NCBI GenBank assembly: GCA_964480565.1
Contig: CAYZSU010000029.1
Coordinates: forward strand, 1-26,008
Source of the DNA: CAYZSU01 sp964480565
GTDB taxonomy: Bacteria > UBA10199 > 2-02-FULL-44-16 > JAAZCA01
Length of the DNA: 26,008 bases
Reading direction: 5' to 3'
A program made the position numbers and the translations under genes. Under the pieces are notes generated by a model that saw only the letters and a program-made list of their open reading frames with translations, did not search any database and was not told the DNA's origin. This document shows, piece after piece, positions 23,342 through 26,008 of the stretch; position 1 is the first letter of the stretch, and each line of letters starts with the position of its first letter.

Positions 23342-24703
23342 ATGACCAAATTATTAATTGTGGATGACAATACAGAACTATGTGATGCGCTTGCAAACGC
23401 ATTGATCAAACGAAATTATACGGTGGATAAAGCAATAAATGGCATTCATGCATTAAAACAAATTGAATCCAATTTTTATAATTTAATTCTCACTGACATC
23501 CGAATGCCAGAGATGGATGGTATTCATTTATTAAAATCCATTAAAACCATTTCACCTGCAAGCATTGTTATCATCATGACCGCCTATGGCACAGTGGCAA
23601 ATGCAGTTGAGGCCATGCATATTGGCGCATTTGATTATGTTCTTAAACCATTTTCACCCAAAGAAATTGAAATTAAATTACAGCATGCACTGGAAAAACA
23701 AAAACTACTATTTGAAAATAAACTATTAAAGGAATCCATTCAAACGCACTATGGACAACTTATTGGAAGCTCACATTCCATGCGACATATTTACACATTG
23801 ATTGACAATGCCACACAGTCAAGCGATACTGTGTTAATTACTGGCGAAAGCGGTACAGGCAAAGAACTGGTCGCACGAGAAATACATCGACGGTCCAATC
23901 GCTGCAATGAGGCATTCACGAGCATTAACTGCATTGCCTTAAGTACACTTGCATTTGAAAGTGATTTATTTGGTTATGAAAAAAATGCATTCCCTGAAGC
24001 AATTGAACGAAAGATTGGTCGTTTAGAAGCAAGTAATGGCGGCACTTTATTTCTGGATGGTATATCCGATATTTCTGAATCCTCCTTAAAAAAATTAATA
24101 TATTTAATTCAAGAACATGCATTTTATCGACTGGGCAGCCATCAAAAAAATACAGTTAATGTCCGAATTATCGCTGCTAATCAACGCAATATACATGATC
24201 ATGATCAAAAGGATGCTATCAATAAATCCCTATACACCCATCTTTTTACACATACAATTGACTTGCCCAATTTAAATGAGCGGCAAGAAGATATTTTTGA
24301 ACTCACTCATTATTTTATAGAAAAATATAATGCACAATATAATCGACACATAAAAATATCACCGGAAGCAATGTCCTTATTAAATAACTATTCATGGCCA
24401 GGCAATGTTCGTGAACTTGAAAATATCATTTCCCAAGCATTGCTTACTGCAGAAAATAAACTAATTACACCCTATTATTTACCACAACATATTGCCAAAC
24501 ATGCCAAAGTAGATATCCAAGAACCAGAACGTGGCACATGGGAATTAAGTGCCAGGATGAATGCCATGGAAGCGGAAATTATCAAATCCGCATTGAATAA
24601 AAACAATGGCAATCAGAGCCAGGCCGCTAGAGACCTTGGGATTAAACGATCATCACTGCAGTATAAAATTCAAAAACATGGTTTATTGGACAATGAGAAG
24701 TAG
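23342..24703 (+). CDS. NtrC-type response regulator with degenerate AAA+ domain
   Basis: A 453-residue protein from ATG 23342, which has AGGA just upstream; a TTG at 23306 is open but unlikely. The receiver is normal, with Asp52 in TDIRMP and Lys102 in LKPF. Walker A is intact (GESGTGKE, 168-175), but the sigma54-contact GAFTGA is NAFPEA (215-220), Walker B DE is DG (239-240), and the arginine-finger segment FRxDLxYRL is NKSLYTHLF. WPGNVREL and the C-terminal Fis-type helix-turn-helix (about 421-446) are preserved. It probably binds DNA and responds to phosphorylation, but should not hydrolyse ATP normally or remodel sigma54 polymerase. The kinase encoded immediately upstream is the obvious partner. 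Confidence 0.92.
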   Translation: MTKLLIVDDNTELCDALANALIKRNYTVDKAINGIHALKQIESNFYNLILTDIRMPEMDGIHLLKSIKTISPASIVIIMTAYGTVANAVEAMHIGAFDYVLKPFSPKEIEIKLQHALEKQKLLFENKLLKESIQTHYGQLIGSSHSMRHIYTLIDNATQSSDTVLITGESGTGKELVAREIHRRSNRCNEAFTSINCIALSTLAFESDLFGYEKNAFPEAIERKIGRLEASNGGTLFLDGISDISESSLKKLIYLIQEHAFYRLGSHQKNTVNVRIIAANQRNIHDHDQKDAINKSLYTHLFTHTIDLPNLNERQEDIFELTHYFIEKYNAQYNRHIKISPEAMSLLNNYSWPGNVRELENIISQALLTAENKLITPYYLPQHIAKHAKVDIQEPERGTWELSARMNAMEAEIIKSALNKNNGNQSQAARDLGIKRSSLQYKIQKHGLLDNEK

Positions 24704-24725
24704 GCATACTTAAGTGATCAACACT

Positions 24726-26008
24726 CAGGGCGATTGCATCTAAATTAAGTTGAAAATAGTTTATAATACCGGTAATATAATTGTTTTTTGCAATTTCCTT
24801 CAAATGTCAGGGGGCGCCTAGCTCTCTGAAGTGCCTATTATAATAGACTCAGACGTGTCTATCCGGTCAATCATGCAGATCAACCTCCCTTTTAAATACA
24901 AAAGATGATATACATACCATCTAGCAAAAAAAGGGGATATTATGAATGAACGACCAACAATTACAGCGCATTTTTCAACTTTAGACGATCCAAGAGTAGA
25001 CCGAACAAAACATCATCACCTACAAGATATATTAACCATCGGTATCTGTGCAGTGATATGTGCTGCCGATAACTGGGTTGAAATTGAACGATTTGGAAAG
25101 AGTAAGGAGCGATGGTTTAAGCAGTTTTTATCGCTACCTAATGGCATACCATCTCATGATACATTTGGGCGCGTTTTTGCCGCACTGGACTCAGAGACGT
25201 TCATGACATGTTTTTCAAATTGGATATCTGCGGTAGGTGAGGTTACAAAAGGAAGTGTCGTCGCAATAGACGGCAAGACGCTTCGGCGCAGTTTTGACAC
25301 GGGGTCTGAAAAAGCAGCGATCCATATGGTCAGCGCATGGGCAGAGAAAAATGAGTTGGTATTGGGTCAGCTAAAGACAGAAGAGAAGTCCAATGAAATT
25401 ACAGCCATTCCGAAATTGCTGGATATTCTGGATGTTACTGGATGTATCGTAACGATTGACGCGATGGGATGTCAGCGCAAGATAGCAGAGAAAATAGTAT
25501 CTGGCCAAGCGGATTATGTATTAGCAGTGACAGGCAATCAGGGGCGTTTGCATGATAACATTACGCTATTTTTAGATGAGGGGTTGTCGAATGAATGGCA
25601 AGATATATCAATACAGCATAAGCAAACGATTGAGAAAGATCATGGCCGGATAGAAACGCGTGATTATTATCTGAGTGCAGATATAAATTGGATGCCAGAA
25701 GCGAGGAAATGGAAAGGCCTGTCGAGTATTGGAATGGTTCGATCTCAGCGAGAAATAGGCGAAAAGAGGAGCATAGAGACGCGCTATTATATTAGCACAT
25801 TGAATGAAGTAGAGAATTTTGCTTATGCGGTACGTCGTCATTGGAGTATCGAGAATTCATTGCATTGGGTATTGGATATAGCGTTTCGAGAGGATGAAAG
25901 TCGTGTGCGCAAAGATCATGGCGCCGCCAATTTAGCGATTCTAAGACATATAGCGGGACTGTTGAAAAAGGACTAAAAATGAGAGAATGTGCGATAGTTG
26001 CCTGATTT
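24726..26008 (+). mobile_element. ISAs1-family insertion sequence, right end outside or at window edge
   Basis: The left end is placed at 24726, where CAGGGCGATTGCATCT begins; CAGGGC is the usual start of ISAs1-family inverted repeats. The element carries one transposase gene. The 215-nt leader before the gene holds a TATAAT-like hexamer near 24763 and short inverted repeats (for example CTTCA with TGAAG around 24799-24832), but no second gene. A right inverted repeat and target duplication could not be confirmed inside the window. Confidence 0.6.
24942..25976 (+). CDS. ISAs1-family DDE transposase
   Basis: A 344-residue transposase of the ISAs1/H-repeat type. The N-terminal block has LDDPRVDRTKHH and a Trp/Glu-rich helix. 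The catalytic residues are present: the first Asp in VVAIDGKTLRRSFD, the second in IVTIDAMGCQRK, and the Glu in the HWSIENSLHWVLDIAF segment near the C-terminus. AGGGG precedes the ATG. The frame stops after IAGLLKKD, where most family members continue about 25 residues to a basic tail ending in a YLLK-like motif. It may therefore be slightly truncated or frameshifted near 25970. It cuts and joins DNA at the element ends. It lies 238 nt after the degenerate regulator gene, same strand. Confidence 0.93.
   Translation: MNERPTITAHFSTLDDPRVDRTKHHHLQDILTIGICAVICAADNWVEIERFGKSKERWFKQFLSLPNGIPSHDTFGRVFAALDSETFMTCFSNWISAVGEVTKGSVVAIDGKTLRRSFDTGSEKAAIHMVSAWAEKNELVLGQLKTEEKSNEITAIPKLLDILDVTGCIVTIDAMGCQRKIAEKIVSGQADYVLAVTGNQGRLHDNITLFLDEGLSNEWQDISIQHKQTIEKDHGRIETRDYYLSADINWMPEARKWKGLSSIGMVRSQREIGEKRSIETRYYISTLNEVENFAYAVRRHWSIENSLHWVLDIAFREDESRVRKDHGAANLAILRHIAGLLKKD

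Noticed and set aside
25981..26004. Possible right inverted repeat of the ISAs1 element ending GCCTG
   Set aside because: Its reverse complement starts CAGGC but aligns poorly with the left end, and the bases after it (ATTT) do not match an 8-10 bp duplication of the sequence before 24726.

Overview
The window looks like a chromosomal segment from an AT-rich Gram-negative bacterium. The evidence is a TonB-dependent receptor, a beta-barrel ending in Phe, several lipobox lipoproteins, a Pal/OmpA-type protein, and a class A penicillin-binding protein with the UB2H domain typical of proteobacterial PBP1B. The mix of Big_5, PEGA, thrombospondin type 3 and propeller proteins with NtrC-family regulators resembles deltaproteobacterial (Desulfobacterota-like) genomes. 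That placement is a guess from gene style, not a proven assignment.

Layout. (1) 1-1424, minus strand: an alpha-helical repeat gene that looks split by a frameshift and runs off the left edge, next to a short orphan coding remnant. (2) 1381-2910, minus: a predicted outer-membrane beta-barrel with no visible signal peptide. (3) 3194-7242, minus: a compact run of cutA, a TPR lipoprotein, PBP1B (mrcB) and a beta-keto acid cleavage enzyme. (4) 7311-17128, minus: six consecutive exported proteins. In transcription order these are a 987-residue Ig-like/propeller lipoprotein, a PEGA protein, a small lipoprotein, a thrombospondin-3/beta-helix lipoprotein, a Pal-like OmpA lipoprotein and a coiled-coil fibre protein. 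The last five are tightly packed (overlaps of 1 and 4 nt, gaps of 3 and 18 nt), so they are probably made together. This is the best candidate for an undescribed system: a cell-surface fibre or adhesion assembly anchored to outer membrane and peptidoglycan. (5) 17647-21118, plus: an intact NtrC-type response regulator followed by a TonB-dependent receptor, closed by a strong, probably bidirectional terminator. (6) 21199-21576, minus: a DUF805 membrane protein. (7) 21769-24703, plus: a soluble REC-PAS-histidine kinase and an NtrC-type response regulator whose ATPase domain has lost the sigma54-contact loop, the Walker B glutamate and the arginine-finger segment. (8) 24726 to the right edge: an ISAs1-family insertion sequence with its left end visible.

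How the parts may work together (inference). The intact NtrC-type regulator is divergent from the surface cluster, and one good -24/-12-like sequence lies directly before the PEGA gene, so sigma54 control of the cluster is possible. The second two-component pair carries a degenerate regulator that probably acts without sigma54. No tRNA, rRNA, CRISPR array or phage structural module was seen.
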